A stretch of DNA of 64,000 nt from Amycolatopsis regifaucium (GCF_001613935.1 NZ_LQCI01000049.1:124001-188000), one strand, 5' to 3'; shown: positions 34,521 to 43,953, counted from the first letter of the stretch. Numbers and translations: made by a program. The notes: generated by a model not told the origin, from the letters alone.

Positions 34521-35024
34521 GTGAGCACCCGTGGCAACACCCGTGGCGTGGTGTACGTCCACTCGTCGCCGTCTGCGGTCTGTCCGCACGTCGAGTGGGC
34601 TATTTCGGGCACCCTGGGTGCCCGAGTCGAGTTGAAGTGGACGGCGCAGCCCGCCAGTCCAGGACAGCTCCGCGCCGAATGTGGTTGGCGCGCGCCTGCG
34701 GGCACCGGCGCGAAGCTGGCGTCCGCGCTCAAGGCGTGGCCGATGATCCGGTTCGAAGTCACCGAAGAGCCCAGTGCGGGGGTCGACGGTGAGAGGTTCT
34801 GTTTCGCCCCCGGCCTCGGCCTGTGGCACGGCAGGACCAGTGCCAACGGCGACATCGTCGTGGGTGAGGACCAGTTGCGCGCTCTCGTGAGCAAGGTCCG
34901 CACCGGCGAGTCCCTGGCGCACAAGCTCGATGAGCTCCTCGCCGCCAATTGGGACGAAGCGCTCGAACCGTACCGGCATGCCGGCGACGGCGCTCCGGTC
35001 ACCTGGCTGCATCAGGTCGGGTAG
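34521..35024 (+). CDS. DUF3145 family protein
   Basis: A 167-aa protein beginning STRGNTRGVVYVHSSPSAVCPHVEWA, a hallmark of DUF3145, which is restricted to Actinobacteria and often near-universal there. It contains conserved CGWRAPAGTGAKLASALKAW and FCFAPGLGLWHG segments. No catalytic motif is apparent. GTG 34521 follows GGAGGTCAGCA, giving a good ribosome site. It is a core gene of unknown function. The next gene, a secreted-domain protein, starts 41 nt later and may be cotranscribed. Confidence 0.88.
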   Translation: MSTRGNTRGVVYVHSSPSAVCPHVEWAISGTLGARVELKWTAQPASPGQLRAECGWRAPAGTGAKLASALKAWPMIRFEVTEEPSAGVDGERFCFAPGLGLWHGRTSANGDIVVGEDQLRALVSKVRTGESLAHKLDELLAANWDEALEPYRHAGDGAPVTWLHQVG

Positions 35025-35065
35025 AGGGCGTGAAGACGGAAGAGGCGGGCGGCTAACCTTCCAGG

Positions 35066-35659
35066 GTGACCGCCCAGCCTCGCCCCGCCTCTCGCCAGCG
35101 GTGGCTGATCCCCGTCCTCGTGGTGGTGATCTCGCTGACCGTCGGCATCGGGTTGCTGGCGCGTGAGCTCTACCGCCGTCCCGAGGCCGAGCCCACCGAT
35201 CCGGTCGTCAGTGACTCGCCGTCGTCGGTCGCCCCGGAGGCGCAGCCGGGTTCGCCCACCGTCGAAGTCACGCCCGACGTCTTCGCGCATCCGCAGTACC
35301 AGAGCGTCCGGCAGGTGCTGCAGGGGTATTTCGACTCCATCAACAATCGCGACTATTCGAAGTGGACTTCGGTGGTCAGCCGGGAACGGGCCAAGACCAA
35401 GACCGCCTCGGAGTGGAAGAACGACTATCAGTCCACTCGGGACGGCAGCATCCTCGTCTACCGCATCGAGCCGGGCTCGCCGGGCTCGCTCCGCGTGCTC
35501 GTCGCCTTCACCAGCACGCAGGACGTCGACGACGCGCCCGTGTACCTGCCGGAGGGCTGTATCCGCTGGCGGCTGGTGCTGCCGCTGCGGCTGGAGAACG
35601 CGACCTGGCGCGTCGACACCACCGACGGCGGCACCAACCCCGAGCACGAAAGATGCTGA
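35066..35659 (+). CDS. Membrane-anchored hypothetical protein, extracytoplasmic domain
   Basis: A 197-aa protein starting at GTG 35066. The TM helix is at about 14-32 (LIPVLVVVISLTVGIGLL), followed by an acidic/Pro-rich linker. A C-terminal domain (about 70-190) reads VRQVLQGYFDSINNRDYSKW, a pattern reminiscent of NTF2-like folds (tetracycline-resistance-type or Mce-associated) with a terminal cysteine pair (CIRWRL, HERC). The function is unknown. Confidence 0.8.
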   Translation: MTAQPRPASRQRWLIPVLVVVISLTVGIGLLARELYRRPEAEPTDPVVSDSPSSVAPEAQPGSPTVEVTPDVFAHPQYQSVRQVLQGYFDSINNRDYSKWTSVVSRERAKTKTASEWKNDYQSTRDGSILVYRIEPGSPGSLRVLVAFTSTQDVDDAPVYLPEGCIRWRLVLPLRLENATWRVDTTDGGTNPEHERC

Positions 35660-35725
35660 AGTAACGCCCGACATGGTCCCTCAGGCTGACGCGTGCGCTG
35701 ACGGGGGCGGAATAGAGTCGCGGGC

Positions 35726-38086
35726 ATGGCAATTGATCAGCCGACCCTGCTGACCGACGCCTCGAGGGGGCTCACCAGCGAAGAGGTCGCCCAGCGGGTC
35801 GCCGCGGGCCAGACGAACTCGGTCTCGACGAAGACCAGCCGGACCACCGGCGAGATCGTCCGCGCGAACGTCTTCACCCGGATCAACGCGATCTACGGCG
35901 TGCTGTTCGTCCTCATCCTGTCGACGGGGTATTTCATCGACGGGCTGTTCGGCGGACTGATCATCGTGAACAGCGCGGTCGGCATCATCCAGGAGCTCCG
36001 CGCGAAACGGACGCTGGAACGGCTCGCGATCGTGGGGCAGGCGAAACCGACCGTTCGCCGTGACGGGCGGAGCGCCGAGATCGCCCCGGAGGAGGTCGTC
36101 CTCGGCGACCTCGTCGAGCTGGGGCCCGGCGACAAGATCGTCGTCGACGGTCCCACGCTGACGGCCGAGGCACTGGAGGTCGACGAGTCGCTGCTCACCG
36201 GGGAATCCGATCCCGTGGTCAAGCAGCCCGGCGACAAGGTGCTCTCCGGCAGCTTCGTCGTCGCGGGCAGCGGCACCTACCGCGCGGACATCATCGGCGA
36301 CGAATCGTACGCCGCGAAGCTGGCCGCGGAGGCCAGCAAGTTCACCCTGGTGAAGTCGGAACTGCGGCAGGGTATCGACAAGATCCTCAAGTTCATCACC
36401 TACCTGCTCGTCCCGGCGGGCGCGCTGACCATCTACAACCAGCTCGCGGGCGACCAGGCGTGGCCGGACGCGTTGCGCGGCATGGTCGCGGCGCTTGTGC
36501 CGATGGTGCCCGAAGGCCTGGTGCTGATGACCAGTGTCGCGCTGGCGGTCGGCGTCATCCGGCTGGGCAAACGCCAATGCCTGGTGCAGGAACTGCCCGC
36601 GATCGAAGGGCTCGCCCGGGTCGACGTGGTGTGCGCGGACAAGACCGGCACGCTCACCGAGAACGCCATGCGGCTTTCCGAGGTCCGGGAAATCACTTCG
36701 GGACATCCGGTGGACACCGTGCTGGCCGCGCTCGCCGCCGCCGATCCCCGGCCGAACGCGAGCCTGCGGGCGATCGCGGAGGCGTACCCGGCCGATCCCG
36801 GCTGGCGGGTCTCCACGACGATGCCGTTCTCCTCGGCGCGCAAGTGGAGTGGCGCGTCGTTCGGCGGCGACGGTGACTGGGTGCTCGGAGCGGCCGACGT
36901 CCTGCTGCCCGAAGGGGAACACCGGGCGGCGGCCGAGAAGATCGGCTCGCGGGGACTGCGTGTCCTGTTGCTGGGCCGGGCCGAACGTGCCGTCGACGCG
37001 GCCGACGGCCCCGGTGACATCGAACCGGTGGCGCTCGTGGTGCTGGAGCAGAAGGTCCGCCCCGACGCGAAGGACACTCTGGACTTCTTCGCGCATCAGG
37101 ATGTCGCGGTCAAGGTCATCTCCGGCGACAACGCCATCTCGGTGGGCGCTGTCGCGGGCACCCTCGACCTGCCGGGCGCCGACAAGCCCGTCGACGCACG
37201 GAAACTGCCGGAGGACGCCGAAAAGCTGGCCGATACGGTGGAGAATCGCGCCGTCTTCGGCCGCGTGACGCCGCTGCAGAAACGCGCGATGGTCGGTGCG
37301 CTCCAGTCGAAGGGGCACACCGTCGCGATGACCGGCGACGGCGTCAACGACGTCCTCGCGCTGAAGGACGCCGACATCGGCGTCGCCATGGGCGCCGGCA
37401 GCCCGGCCACCCGCGCGGTCGCGCAGATCGTGTTGCTGGACGACAAGTTCGCCACCCTGCCGCACGTCGTCGCCGAGGGACGCCGGGTGATCGGCAACAT
37501 CGAGCGCGTCTCGAACCTGTTCCTCACCAAGACGGTCTACTCGGTGCTGCTGGCGCTGATGGTCGGCATCGCGCAGGTGCCGTTCCCGTTCCTGCCGCGG
37601 CACATCACGATCACGGCTTGGTTCACGATCGGCCTGCCCGCCTTCGTGCTCTCGCTGGCGCCGAACAACGAACGCGCCCGCACCGGCTTCGTCGGCAGGG
37701 TGATGCGGATGGCCGTACCGGCCGGGCTGGTCATCGCCACGGCGACGTTCGTCAGTTATCTGCTGGTCTACAAGGGATCCGGACAGTCCGAAGTGGACAA
37801 GATCCAGGCGGGGACGACAGCGCTGATCACGCTCATCACGATCGCGCTGTGGGTGCTCGGGATCGTCGCGCGGCCGTACCGGTGGTGGAAGATCGGGCTG
37901 ATCGGCGGGATGGTCGTGCTGACCCTCGCGCTGTTCCTGATCCCGTTCACGCAGAAGTTCTTCGCGCTGGACCCGAGCGTGAGCGCGTACACGCTTTCGG
38001 CCTTCACCTGTGCCGGAGTGGGGATCGTGCTCGTGGAAGCGGCCTGGTGGATCGGGCGACACCTGGTGAAACGCTCGGAGGCCTGA
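35726..38086 (+). CDS. ctpE: Cation-translocating P-type ATPase (CtpE-like)
   Basis: A 786-aa P-type ATPase with about ten TM helices. The actuator motif is LLTGESDPV. The phosphorylated Asp305 lies in [13 protein letters not shown], and the hinge motif is [22 protein letters not shown] near 535. The membrane motif is PEGL ([11 protein letters not shown]), typical of the P2-like CtpE group, which in Mycobacterium imports or handles Ca2+ and affects envelope integrity. Soft-metal CPC motifs and metal-binding N-terminal domains are absent, so a copper role is unlikely. A 27-bp palindrome separates it from convergent fabF. Confidence 0.9.
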   Translation: MAIDQPTLLTDASRGLTSEEVAQRVAAGQTNSVSTKTSRTTGEIVRANVFTRINAIYGVLFVLILSTGYFIDGLFGGLIIVNSAVGIIQELRAKRTLERLAIVGQAKPTVRRDGRSAEIAPEEVVLGDLVELGPGDKIVVDGPTLTAEALEVDESLLTGESDPVVKQPGDKVLSGSFVVAGSGTYRADIIGDESYAAKLAAEASKFTLVKSELRQGIDKILKFITYLLVPAGALTIYNQLAGDQAWPDALRGMVAALVPMVPEGLVLMTSVALAVGVIRLGKRQCLVQELPAIEGLARVDVVCADKTGTLTENAMRLSEVREITSGHPVDTVLAALAAADPRPNASLRAIAEAYPADPGWRVSTTMPFSSARKWSGASFGGDGDWVLGAADVLLPEGEHRAAAEKIGSRGLRVLLLGRAERAVDAADGPGDIEPVALVVLEQKVRPDAKDTLDFFAHQDVAVKVISGDNAISVGAVAGTLDLPGADKPVDARKLPEDAEKLADTVENRAVFGRVTPLQKRAMVGALQSKGHTVAMTGDGVNDVLALKDADIGVAMGAGSPATRAVAQIVLLDDKFATLPHVVAEGRRVIGNIERVSNLFLTKTVYSVLLALMVGIAQVPFPFLPRHITITAWFTIGLPAFVLSLAPNNERARTGFVGRVMRMAVPAGLVIATATFVSYLLVYKGSGQSEVDKIQAGTTALITLITIALWVLGIVARPYRWWKIGLIGGMVVLTLALFLIPFTQKFFALDPSVSAYTLSAFTCAGVGIVLVEAAWWIGRHLVKRSEA

Positions 38087-38096
38087 CCGTCGTCCG

Positions 38097-38155
38097 AAGT
38101 ACGTGAAGGCCCCCTTCACTGCGCTAGACGCAGTGAAGGGGGCCTTCACGTACTT
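38097..38155. terminator. Long perfect palindrome (27-bp arms, 5-nt loop)
   Basis: Arms 38097-38123 and 38129-38155, loop CTAGA. Each arm contains the nested palindrome GTGAAGGCCCCCTTCAC. It is the longest member of the family and lies between convergent ctpE and fabF. Confidence 0.78.
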
Positions 38156-38165
38156 ACAACCGGTC

Positions 38166-39416
38166 TCAGGCCGCCGGGGTGAACAGCAGCGCCGTGTTGT
38201 GGCCGCCGAAGCCGAACGAGTTGCTGATCGCCGCGCTCAGCTCGACCTTGCGGGCCTCACCGGAGACGACGTCGAGCTGCACCTTCGGGTCCAGGTCCTC
38301 GAGATTCAGCGTCGCCGGGATCAGGCCGTGGTAGATCGCCAGGATGGTGGCGATGCCCTCGACCGCGCCCGCACCGCCGACCAGGTGGCCGAGCGCGCCC
38401 TTGGGCGCGGTCACCACGGTGTGGTCGCCGATGGCGTTGCGGATCGCCGCGGCCTCACCGACGTCGCCGACGACCGTGGAGGTCGCGTGCGCGTTGACGT
38501 GGCCGACGTCGCTCGGGGAGACCCCGGCCATCGTCATCGCCTGCCGCATGGCGGCGATCTGGCCGATGCCCTCCGGGTGGTTACCCGTGATGTGGTACGC
38601 GTCCGAGGTGATCCCGTAGCCGCTCAGCTGCGCGTAGATCCGTGCGTTACGGGCCTTGGCACGGTCCGCCCGCTCCAGGATCACGACACCGGAACCCTCG
38701 CCGAGGACGAAACCGTCACGGTTCACGTCGAACGGCCGGGACGCCTTCGTCGGATCGTCGTTGCGGGTGGACACCGTCCGCGCCTGCGCGAAACCGGCGA
38801 GGGTGATCGGGTGGATGCACGATTCGGCTCCACCGGCGACCACGACGTCGGCGCGGCCCGAGCGGATCATCTCGTAGCCGGCGGCGATGCCTTCCGCGCC
38901 CGACGCACAGGCCGACGCGGGCGAGTGCACCCCGGCGCGGGCCTTCAGGTCGATCCCGACGTGTGCGGCGGGACCGTTCGGCATCAGCATCGGCACGGTC
39001 AGCGGGGAAACCTTGCGGAGTCCCTGCTTGTGCAGAAGGTCGTTTTGGGAGATCAGGGTGACCGGACCGCCGACACCGGTGCCGATGGTCACCCCCAGGC
39101 GCTCGGGGACCACGTCCTGATGCTCATCGGTCGGCTGCGTGAACCCCGCGTCCGCCCATGCCTGACGTGCGGCGATGAGGGCCACCTGCTCGCAGCGGTC
39201 CAGACGGCGAGCCTGGACCCGAGGCAGGACTTCGGACGGGTCCACGGCGAGCATGGCGCCGATCTTCACCGGCAGGTCGAGTTCGTCGACCCAGTCGGCT
39301 TCGATGCGGCGGATCCCGCTCGCCCCGGCGAGCAGACCGTCCCACGTGGACGCGACGTCCCCGCCGAGTGGCGTGGTGGCGCCCATCCCGGTGATCACGA
39401 CGTCGATGTTGCTCAT
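38166..39416 (-). CDS. fabF: 3-oxoacyl-ACP synthase II (KAS II)
   Basis: A 416-aa condensing enzyme for chain elongation in type II fatty acid synthesis. Nucleophile Cys170 in SPASACASGAEGIAAG; catalytic His in VNAHATSTVVGD and GALGHLVGGAGAVEG; C-terminal NSFGFGGHNTAL. ATG 39416 is chosen; an upstream start at 39446 has no support. It is the last gene of fabD-fabH-acpP-fabF and is terminated by the palindrome at 38097. Gene order matches Streptomyces, where the same block is under FasR. Confidence 0.96.
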   Translation of the reverse strand: MSNIDVVITGMGATTPLGGDVASTWDGLLAGASGIRRIEADWVDELDLPVKIGAMLAVDPSEVLPRVQARRLDRCEQVALIAARQAWADAGFTQPTDEHQDVVPERLGVTIGTGVGGPVTLISQNDLLHKQGLRKVSPLTVPMLMPNGPAAHVGIDLKARAGVHSPASACASGAEGIAAGYEMIRSGRADVVVAGGAESCIHPITLAGFAQARTVSTRNDDPTKASRPFDVNRDGFVLGEGSGVVILERADRAKARNARIYAQLSGYGITSDAYHITGNHPEGIGQIAAMRQAMTMAGVSPSDVGHVNAHATSTVVGDVGEAAAIRNAIGDHTVVTAPKGALGHLVGGAGAVEGIATILAIYHGLIPATLNLEDLDPKVQLDVVSGEARKVELSAAISNSFGFGGHNTALLFTPAA

Positions 39417-39456
39417 TGGTGTCTCCCCAAGGTCGGCGCCAATCAAGAACTGGGAA

Positions 39457-39702
39457 TTACTTGGAGTTGGCGGACACGTAGTTCACCGCGTCGCCAACGG
39501 TCTTCAGGTTCGCCAGCTCGTCGTCCGGGATCTTGACGCCGAACTTGTCCTCGGCCTGAACAGCGATCTCCACCATGGACAGCGAGTCGATGTCGAGGTC
39601 GTCCACGAAGGACTTCTCGGCGGTCACGTCGTCCTGCGCCACACCGGCGACCTCTTCGACGATCTCGGCGAGGCCGGCGAGGATCTCTGCGTTGTCTGCC
39701 AC
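39457..39702 (-). CDS. acpP: Acyl carrier protein
   Basis: An 81-aa acidic helical protein from GTG 39702, behind GAAGGGAA. The 4'-phosphopantetheine attachment serine is Ser40 in DLDIDSLSMVEI. It carries the growing acyl chain for FabH, FabF and FabD. Gaps of 40 and 68 nt to fabF and fabH fit one operon. Confidence 0.96.
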   Translation of the reverse strand: MADNAEILAGLAEIVEEVAGVAQDDVTAEKSFVDDLDIDSLSMVEIAVQAEDKFGVKIPDDELANLKTVGDAVNYVSANSK

Positions 39703-39770
39703 TGGTTGTTCCCTTCTCGGTGATGCTTTCGGCTGCCCCGCGGACACGGCGTCCGCAGGGGAAGTATTCA

Positions 39771-40754
39771 TCACGGGCAGATGAAGGCCTGGCCCGCGTA
39801 GGAGAGTCCGGCCCCGAAACCGACGGCGAGTACGACGTCGCCGGACTTCGCGGTGCCCGCCTTGCGCATGTGGTCCAGCGCGAGGGGGATGGACGCGGAC
39901 GAGGTGTTGCCCGAGTACTTGATGTCGTCGGCCACGACCATGTCCTCGCGGCCGCCCTTGGCGCGCAGCTTCTTGGCGATGGCTTCGACGATGCGCAGGT
40001 TGGCCTGGTGCGGGATCAGCACGTCCACATCGGACGGTTCGAGCCCGGCCAGTTCCAGTGCCCGCAGCGCGATCGGCGCGATCTGGGTGGTCGCCCACCG
40101 GAAGACCGACTGGCCCTCCTGGTAGATCCACTTGTCGTCGCGCATGTAGATGAGGTCGACGTGCTCACCGGCGCTGCCCCAGGCGACCGGGCCGATCTGC
40201 GGGGTGTCGGCCGCACCGACCACCGCGGCGCCGGCGCCGTCGGCGAAGATGATCGCGTTCGCGCGGTCGACCGGGTCGACGTGATCGGTGAGCTTCTCGG
40301 CGCCGATGACGAGCGCCTTCTTCGCACTGCCCGCCCGGATCAGGTCCGAGGCGACACCGAGGCCGTAGCAGAATCCGGCACAGGCGGCGTTGAGGTCGAA
40401 CGCGGCCGGATGCGTGATCCCGATCCGGTCGGCGACCTGGGCGGCGGCGTTCGGGATCTGGGTGGGCATCGTGCAGTTGGGCAGGATGACCGTGTCCACT
40501 TCGGACGGATCGACGCCGGCGTCGGCCAGTGCGGCCGTGCCCGCCTTGACCGCCATGTCGACCAGCGACTCGTCCTTTTCGGCGAACCGGCGCTCGATGA
40601 TGCCGACGCGGTCGCGGATCCACTGGTCGTTGGTGTCCATGATCTTCGAGAGATCGTCGTTGGTCACGATCTTCTCGGGTTGGAAGCTCCCGACCCCGAG
40701 GATGCGGGTCCCGGCGGCGCCCGGCGCCTGCCGCAAGGTGGATCGGTCGGTCAC
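39771..40754 (-). CDS. fabH: 3-oxoacyl-ACP synthase III (KAS III)
   Basis: A 327-aa initiating condensing enzyme. Catalytic triad: Cys125 (DLNAACAGFCYG), His near 256 (LIPHQANLRI) and Asn near 286 (YSGNTSSAS). It condenses an acyl-CoA starter (often branched in actinobacteria) with malonyl-ACP. GTG 40754 overlaps the fabD stop by four bases (GTGA), so translation is coupled. A longer reading from 41309 is an artefact running antisense-frame through fabD. Confidence 0.95.
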   Translation of the reverse strand: MTDRSTLRQAPGAAGTRILGVGSFQPEKIVTNDDLSKIMDTNDQWIRDRVGIIERRFAEKDESLVDMAVKAGTAALADAGVDPSEVDTVILPNCTMPTQIPNAAAQVADRIGITHPAAFDLNAACAGFCYGLGVASDLIRAGSAKKALVIGAEKLTDHVDPVDRANAIIFADGAGAAVVGAADTPQIGPVAWGSAGEHVDLIYMRDDKWIYQEGQSVFRWATTQIAPIALRALELAGLEPSDVDVLIPHQANLRIVEAIAKKLRAKGGREDMVVADDIKYSGNTSSASIPLALDHMRKAGTAKSGDVVLAVGFGAGLSYAGQAFICP

Positions 40755-41677
40755 GAAGCGTCCTCCTGCCCCTGAAGCTTCGCCAGCTCCGCGGGCGTCT
40801 TCAGTGCGATGGTGGTGGTCACGGTTCCCTTGAGCTGTCGCTTGACCAGTCCCGTCAGCGTCCCCGCCGGCGGCAGTTCGAGCGTCGAAGTGACACCCAA
40901 GGAAACCAGCCCGTCCATGGTGAGGTCCCAGCGCACCGGGCTGGTGACCTGCTTGACCAGCCGGTCGAGGTAGTCGGCCCCGCTGGTGACGACCTGGCCG
41001 TCGGCGTTCGACAGCAGCGGACGCGTCGGGTCCGCCGGGGTGATCTTCGCAGCGTGGGCGGCCAGCGCCGCACGCGCGGGTGCCATGTACGACGTGTGGA
41101 ACGCGCCCGCGACCTTGAGCGCGCGGACCTTCGTCCCTTCGAGCGGCTCGGCCACGATCTTCTCGATCGCGTCGGCGGCGCCGGAGGCGACGATCTGCCC
41201 GGCGCCGTTGCGGTTCGCCGCGGCGAGACCGTGACCGTCGAGCCAGGCGACGACCTGCTCCGGGTCGCCGAGCATGACCGCGGCCATGCTCGTCGGCTCC
41301 AGCGCGCACGCCTTCGCCATTTCCGCACCGCGGACGGCGGCCAGCGCGACGGCGTCCTCGGGGTTCAGCACGCCCGCGATGGCGGCGGCGGCCAGCTCAC
41401 CGACGGAGTGACCGGCGACCGGCGCGTCCGCGGCGACCGGGGCCGCACGCTGCAGGTGCTCGAACGCCAGCAGGGACAGCGCCACGATCAGCGGCTGCGT
41501 GATCGCGGTGTCCTGGATCTCCTCGGCGTCCGCTTCGGTGCCGAGACGGACGAGATCGAGACCGGCGCGCTCGGACCAGGCTTCGACGCGCGCGCGGGCG
41601 CCGTCGAGTTCGAGCCAAGGGGAAAGCATGCCTGGGGCTTGGGAACCCTGACCGGGGGCGAGGACTGCTGCTGTCAC
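40751..41677 (-). CDS. fabD: Malonyl CoA-ACP transacylase
   Basis: A 308-aa acyltransferase. The serine motif is VAGHSVGELAAAA (Ser91), preceded by VLAPGQGSQAPGML; the second histidine is in GAFHTSYM near residue 200. It supplies malonyl-ACP. GTG 41677 follows a TTGAGAGG site. First gene of the operon, downstream of fasR, as in Streptomyces. Confidence 0.95.
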   Translation of the reverse strand: MTAAVLAPGQGSQAPGMLSPWLELDGARARVEAWSERAGLDLVRLGTEADAEEIQDTAITQPLIVALSLLAFEHLQRAAPVAADAPVAGHSVGELAAAAIAGVLNPEDAVALAAVRGAEMAKACALEPTSMAAVMLGDPEQVVAWLDGHGLAAANRNGAGQIVASGAADAIEKIVAEPLEGTKVRALKVAGAFHTSYMAPARAALAAHAAKITPADPTRPLLSNADGQVVTSGADYLDRLVKQVTSPVRWDLTMDGLVSLGVTSTLELPPAGTLTGLVKRQLKGTVTTTIALKTPAELAKLQGQEDAS

Positions 41678-41743
41678 CTCTCAAGGGAACACTCTCGGCC
41701 ACCATGGTCGTGATGCCGACGGTCACCAAGTCCGACCGACGTA

Positions 41744-41772
41744 ATTGTAGGAACCCTCCAAAAGGGTCTTCC
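41744..41772 (-). promoter_or_regulatory. Candidate fabD promoter
   Basis: On the minus strand TACAAT (41749-41744) is a good -10, giving a leader of about 60 nt. The -35 position 17 nt away is weak (GGAAGA), consistent with an activator-dependent promoter; FasR of Streptomyces is an activator. CCAAAAG occurs twice upstream (about 41758 and 41791) and might be part of its site. Confidence 0.35.
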
Positions 41773-41856
41773 TGATCTCCGCTCTTAACCCAAAAGCCTT
41801 GTCGGGTTCAATCAGCTTTCGCTATGAAGTCTGTCACTGGATTGGTTATGCCGCGG

Positions 41857-41934
41857 TCGCGAACGGGTCGCCGGGCCGTGACTTTCGAAACCGGCTGGAG
41901 CGGGTGCCTAGGCGGCCCGCCGCCCCGTTCGCGA
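41857..41934. repeat. 22-bp inverted repeat with 34-nt spacer in the fasR-fabD gap
   Basis: Arms 41857-41878 (TCGCGAACGGG then TCGCCGGGCCG) and 41913-41934 match at 20 of 22 positions. It lies 77 nt past the fasR stop codon and about 110 bp before the fabD promoter. The 333-bp region 41678-42010 otherwise holds only the candidate promoter and a small CCAAGG/CCTTGG dyad (41959-41980). The repeat may terminate fasR or structure the transcript running into fabD. Confidence 0.5.
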
Positions 41935-42010
41935 GCCCTTCGGGCAAAACGCGGCACTCCAAGGGATCAAGGGACCTTGGTCGCCTCAGCTTCGGTCACT
42001 TCGGCGTCGG

Positions 42011-43225
42011 TCACCAGAGGCCGCGGGCCCTGGCCAGCCGTCCGACCGTCAGCGCCACCTTCAGCACCCAGGCGTCGCGTGATTCGGCGGCGTGGCGTCC
42101 GGTGAGTTCGGCCGCCTTCCGCAGCCGGTACCGGACGGTGTTCGGATGCACGAACAGCGTCCGCGCGCAGGTTTCCAGCACACCGCCGCTGTCGAGGTAC
42201 GTCTCCACGGTCCGCAGCAGCGCCGGGCCCGCCTCCTCCAACGGCCGGGCGATCTGCTCGACGAGCAGGCGTTCCGCCTCGGGATCGCCGGACAACGCGC
42301 GTTCCGGCAGCAGATCGATCGATCTCGCCGGCCGCGGCGCGCCGGGCCAGCCGACGACGGCGCGCAGGCCGGAGAGCGCTTCGGTGGCGCTGTGGTGCGC
42401 CTCGGCGAGGGTGGGCACCGTCGGGCCGGCGACGACCGGGCCCTCGGCGAAGGCGATGGACAGCTTGGTGAGGATTTCGCGGTCCTTGACGCTGCCGTCG
42501 GTGGGCCCGGCGACGACCACGACCAGCCGGGAGCCCTGCACCGAAAGGAGGACGGGGCGGCCGACCCGGGCGGCGCGGCTGCGGACCTCGAACACGACGG
42601 CGGGCGGGTCGTCCGAGGTCGGCGTGCCGACCAGCGCGGTGGCGGGCGCGGCCGGATCCCAGCCGAGCGCGGCGGCACGGGAGAGCACCGCCTCCTCGGC
42701 GTCACCGCGGACGATGCCGTCGACGACCAGCGCCTCCAGCCGCGCGTCCCAGGCGCCGCGCGCCTCGGCGGCGGCCGCGTAGGAGTTGGCGGCGGCGAAC
42801 GCGATCTCCCGGCCGTAGCGCAGGATCCCCTCGATCAGCGCGGCGCGCTCCGCCTCGTTCGCGGCGAATTCCGGCAGCTGCTCCTCGAACACCTCGATCG
42901 CGAGCCGCACCATGCCGACCGCCTGCCGCAGGCTCACCCAGCGGGACAGCTCGGCGGGCGCTTCGCGGAACGCCTCGGTGGTGAGGGAGAGGGCCTCCTT
43001 CGAGTCGCGGAGCCAGTCGACGAACCCGGCGGCACCCGCTTGGGTGATCAGCAGGACGCTCGCGCGCTGATCGGCGGGGAGGCGGGCGAACCAGCTCAGC
43101 CGCTCCTCCATCACCGCCACGCTCGCGCTCGCGAGTCGGCCGGAGGCGTGATCGAGCCGCCGGAGGGTCTTGGCGGACAGCCCGTGGTGCTTGGGCACAC
43201 GCCGTCCGGAAGTCGCGTCAGCCAT
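42011..43225 (-). CDS. fasR: PucR/CdaR-type transcriptional regulator FasR
   Basis: A 404-aa regulator with a C-terminal PucR-type helix-turn-helix (about 350-395: LETCARTLFVHPNTVRYRLRKAAELTGR). The N-terminal and central parts are GGDEF-like and helical. Immediately upstream of fabD on the same strand, the same location as Streptomyces FasR (SCO2386 family), which activates the fabD-fabH-acpP-fabF operon and links it to cell lipid status. Identity rests on domain layout and position. The mycobacterial FasR is an unrelated TetR protein. Confidence 0.88.
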   Translation of the reverse strand: MADATSGRRVPKHHGLSAKTLRRLDHASGRLASASVAVMEERLSWFARLPADQRASVLLITQAGAAGFVDWLRDSKEALSLTTEAFREAPAELSRWVSLRQAVGMVRLAIEVFEEQLPEFAANEAERAALIEGILRYGREIAFAAANSYAAAAEARGAWDARLEALVVDGIVRGDAEEAVLSRAAALGWDPAAPATALVGTPTSDDPPAVVFEVRSRAARVGRPVLLSVQGSRLVVVVAGPTDGSVKDREILTKLSIAFAEGPVVAGPTVPTLAEAHHSATEALSGLRAVVGWPGAPRPARSIDLLPERALSGDPEAERLLVEQIARPLEEAGPALLRTVETYLDSGGVLETCARTLFVHPNTVRYRLRKAAELTGRHAAESRDAWVLKVALTVGRLARARGLW

Positions 43226-43554
43226 GGTCAGCCGATCCTAGTCCGACCGGTCTCGATGCCCGTCGTCCTGCGGCCGGAAGGCTGATGAGTCCGAAGTGGA
43301 CAGTCGCGGCGAAGGAATTGTGAAAGGTATTTGCATAAAACTCGAGGCCGCCCGGCGCTAGCGTTTTTCGCTGCGCCGGACGGCCTCGTCTCCCCGGTCC
43401 CCACCGGTAGAACAAGTATGGGACTTGTGGATCTTTTCCCGCTAGTTGACTCACTCGATCGTGGGGTGCCGAGTTGCCGGTGAGGTGCTCGTGATCAACG
43501 ATCCCTCGCAAGCCGCGCCAGGCGCGGCGCGGATCGTGGAGGAGGGAGTTCGCC
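43226..43554. other. Intergenic region with a large hairpin
   Basis: No convincing gene is seen in this 329-bp gap upstream of fasR. It contains an AT-rich patch (about 43320-43340: TTGTGAAAGG, TATTTGCATAAAA) and the hairpin at 43343-43388. Promoters for fasR (minus) and for the small plus-strand genes should lie here. Confidence 0.45.
43343..43388. ncRNA. Strong hairpin with T5 loop, possible small RNA or attenuator
   Basis: Outer arms 43343-43358 (CGAGGCCGCCCGGCGC) and 43373-43388 match 15 of 16; inner AGCG-TTTTT-CGCT continues the stem after one bulged base. About 20 bp in total. It sits between divergent genes, so it is not explained as a terminator of an annotated gene. It could be a structured RNA, the terminator of an unannotated small transcript, or a protein-binding site. 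Confidence 0.35.
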
Positions 43555-43635
43555 GTGGGCGAGCAGCTGAAAGACGGTCTGGGCGAGCATGGAACCTTGT
43601 CGCCACATCGCGGCCCAAACTGGTCGGATTCCTGA
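43555..43635 (+). CDS. Candidate 26-aa small protein with strong ribosome site
   Basis: GTG 43555 lies 7 nt after GGAGGAGGGA and reads 26 codons to TGA 43635 (begins MGEQLKDGLGEHG, ends GPNWSDS). Third-position GC is about 65 percent, lower than neighbours but not random. No modification enzymes that would indicate a peptide product are nearby. It could be an unannotated small protein, a leader peptide for the membrane protein at 43702, or chance. Confidence 0.3.
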   Translation: MGEQLKDGLGEHGTLSPHRGPNWSDS

Positions 43636-43701
43636 TCATCTCGCTCTCACCGGAACGCTGAACAAGCGAATGTCGACGCCGGTGGGATCCTCGTCGAACT
43701 C

Positions 43702-43947
43702 GTGTACTACTTCATTCTCCTGATCGCCTCGCAACTCGCGTTCGGTGTATTCGCGGAGAGAAATCCGGTCAGCGCACTCGCCACCATCGGCGGCGTGATC
43801 GTCATCGATTTCGGCGGTAGCCTGACCAAGCCGGCACAGGAGCGCTGGCAGGGCCGGCTGGCCGAGTTGGAGCCCACGGCAGGCGAGCGGGAAGTCCGTT
43901 CGGAACCGCCGACGTCACCCGTGGGCATCGGTCGCGTAGATTCCTGA
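43702..43947 (+). CDS. Small membrane protein (81 aa), hypothetical
   Basis: From GTG 43702, 81 aa: a hydrophobic N-terminus (YYFILLIASQLAFGVF), a second moderately hydrophobic segment (PVSALATIGGVIVIDFGG) and a hydrophilic tail. Codon bias is consistent with coding. The ribosome site is weak. It is followed by two tandem hairpins (43954-43990 and 43997-44040), which fits a short independent transcription unit. No family recognised. Confidence 0.5.
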   Translation: MYYFILLIASQLAFGVFAERNPVSALATIGGVIVIDFGGSLTKPAQERWQGRLAELEPTAGEREVRSEPPTSPVGIGRVDS

Positions 43948-43953
43948 GCATCC

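Noticed and set aside
35681-38149. A minus-strand open frame of 822 codons antisense to ctpE
   Set aside because: Antisense to an obvious P-type ATPase with all motifs; no independent support.
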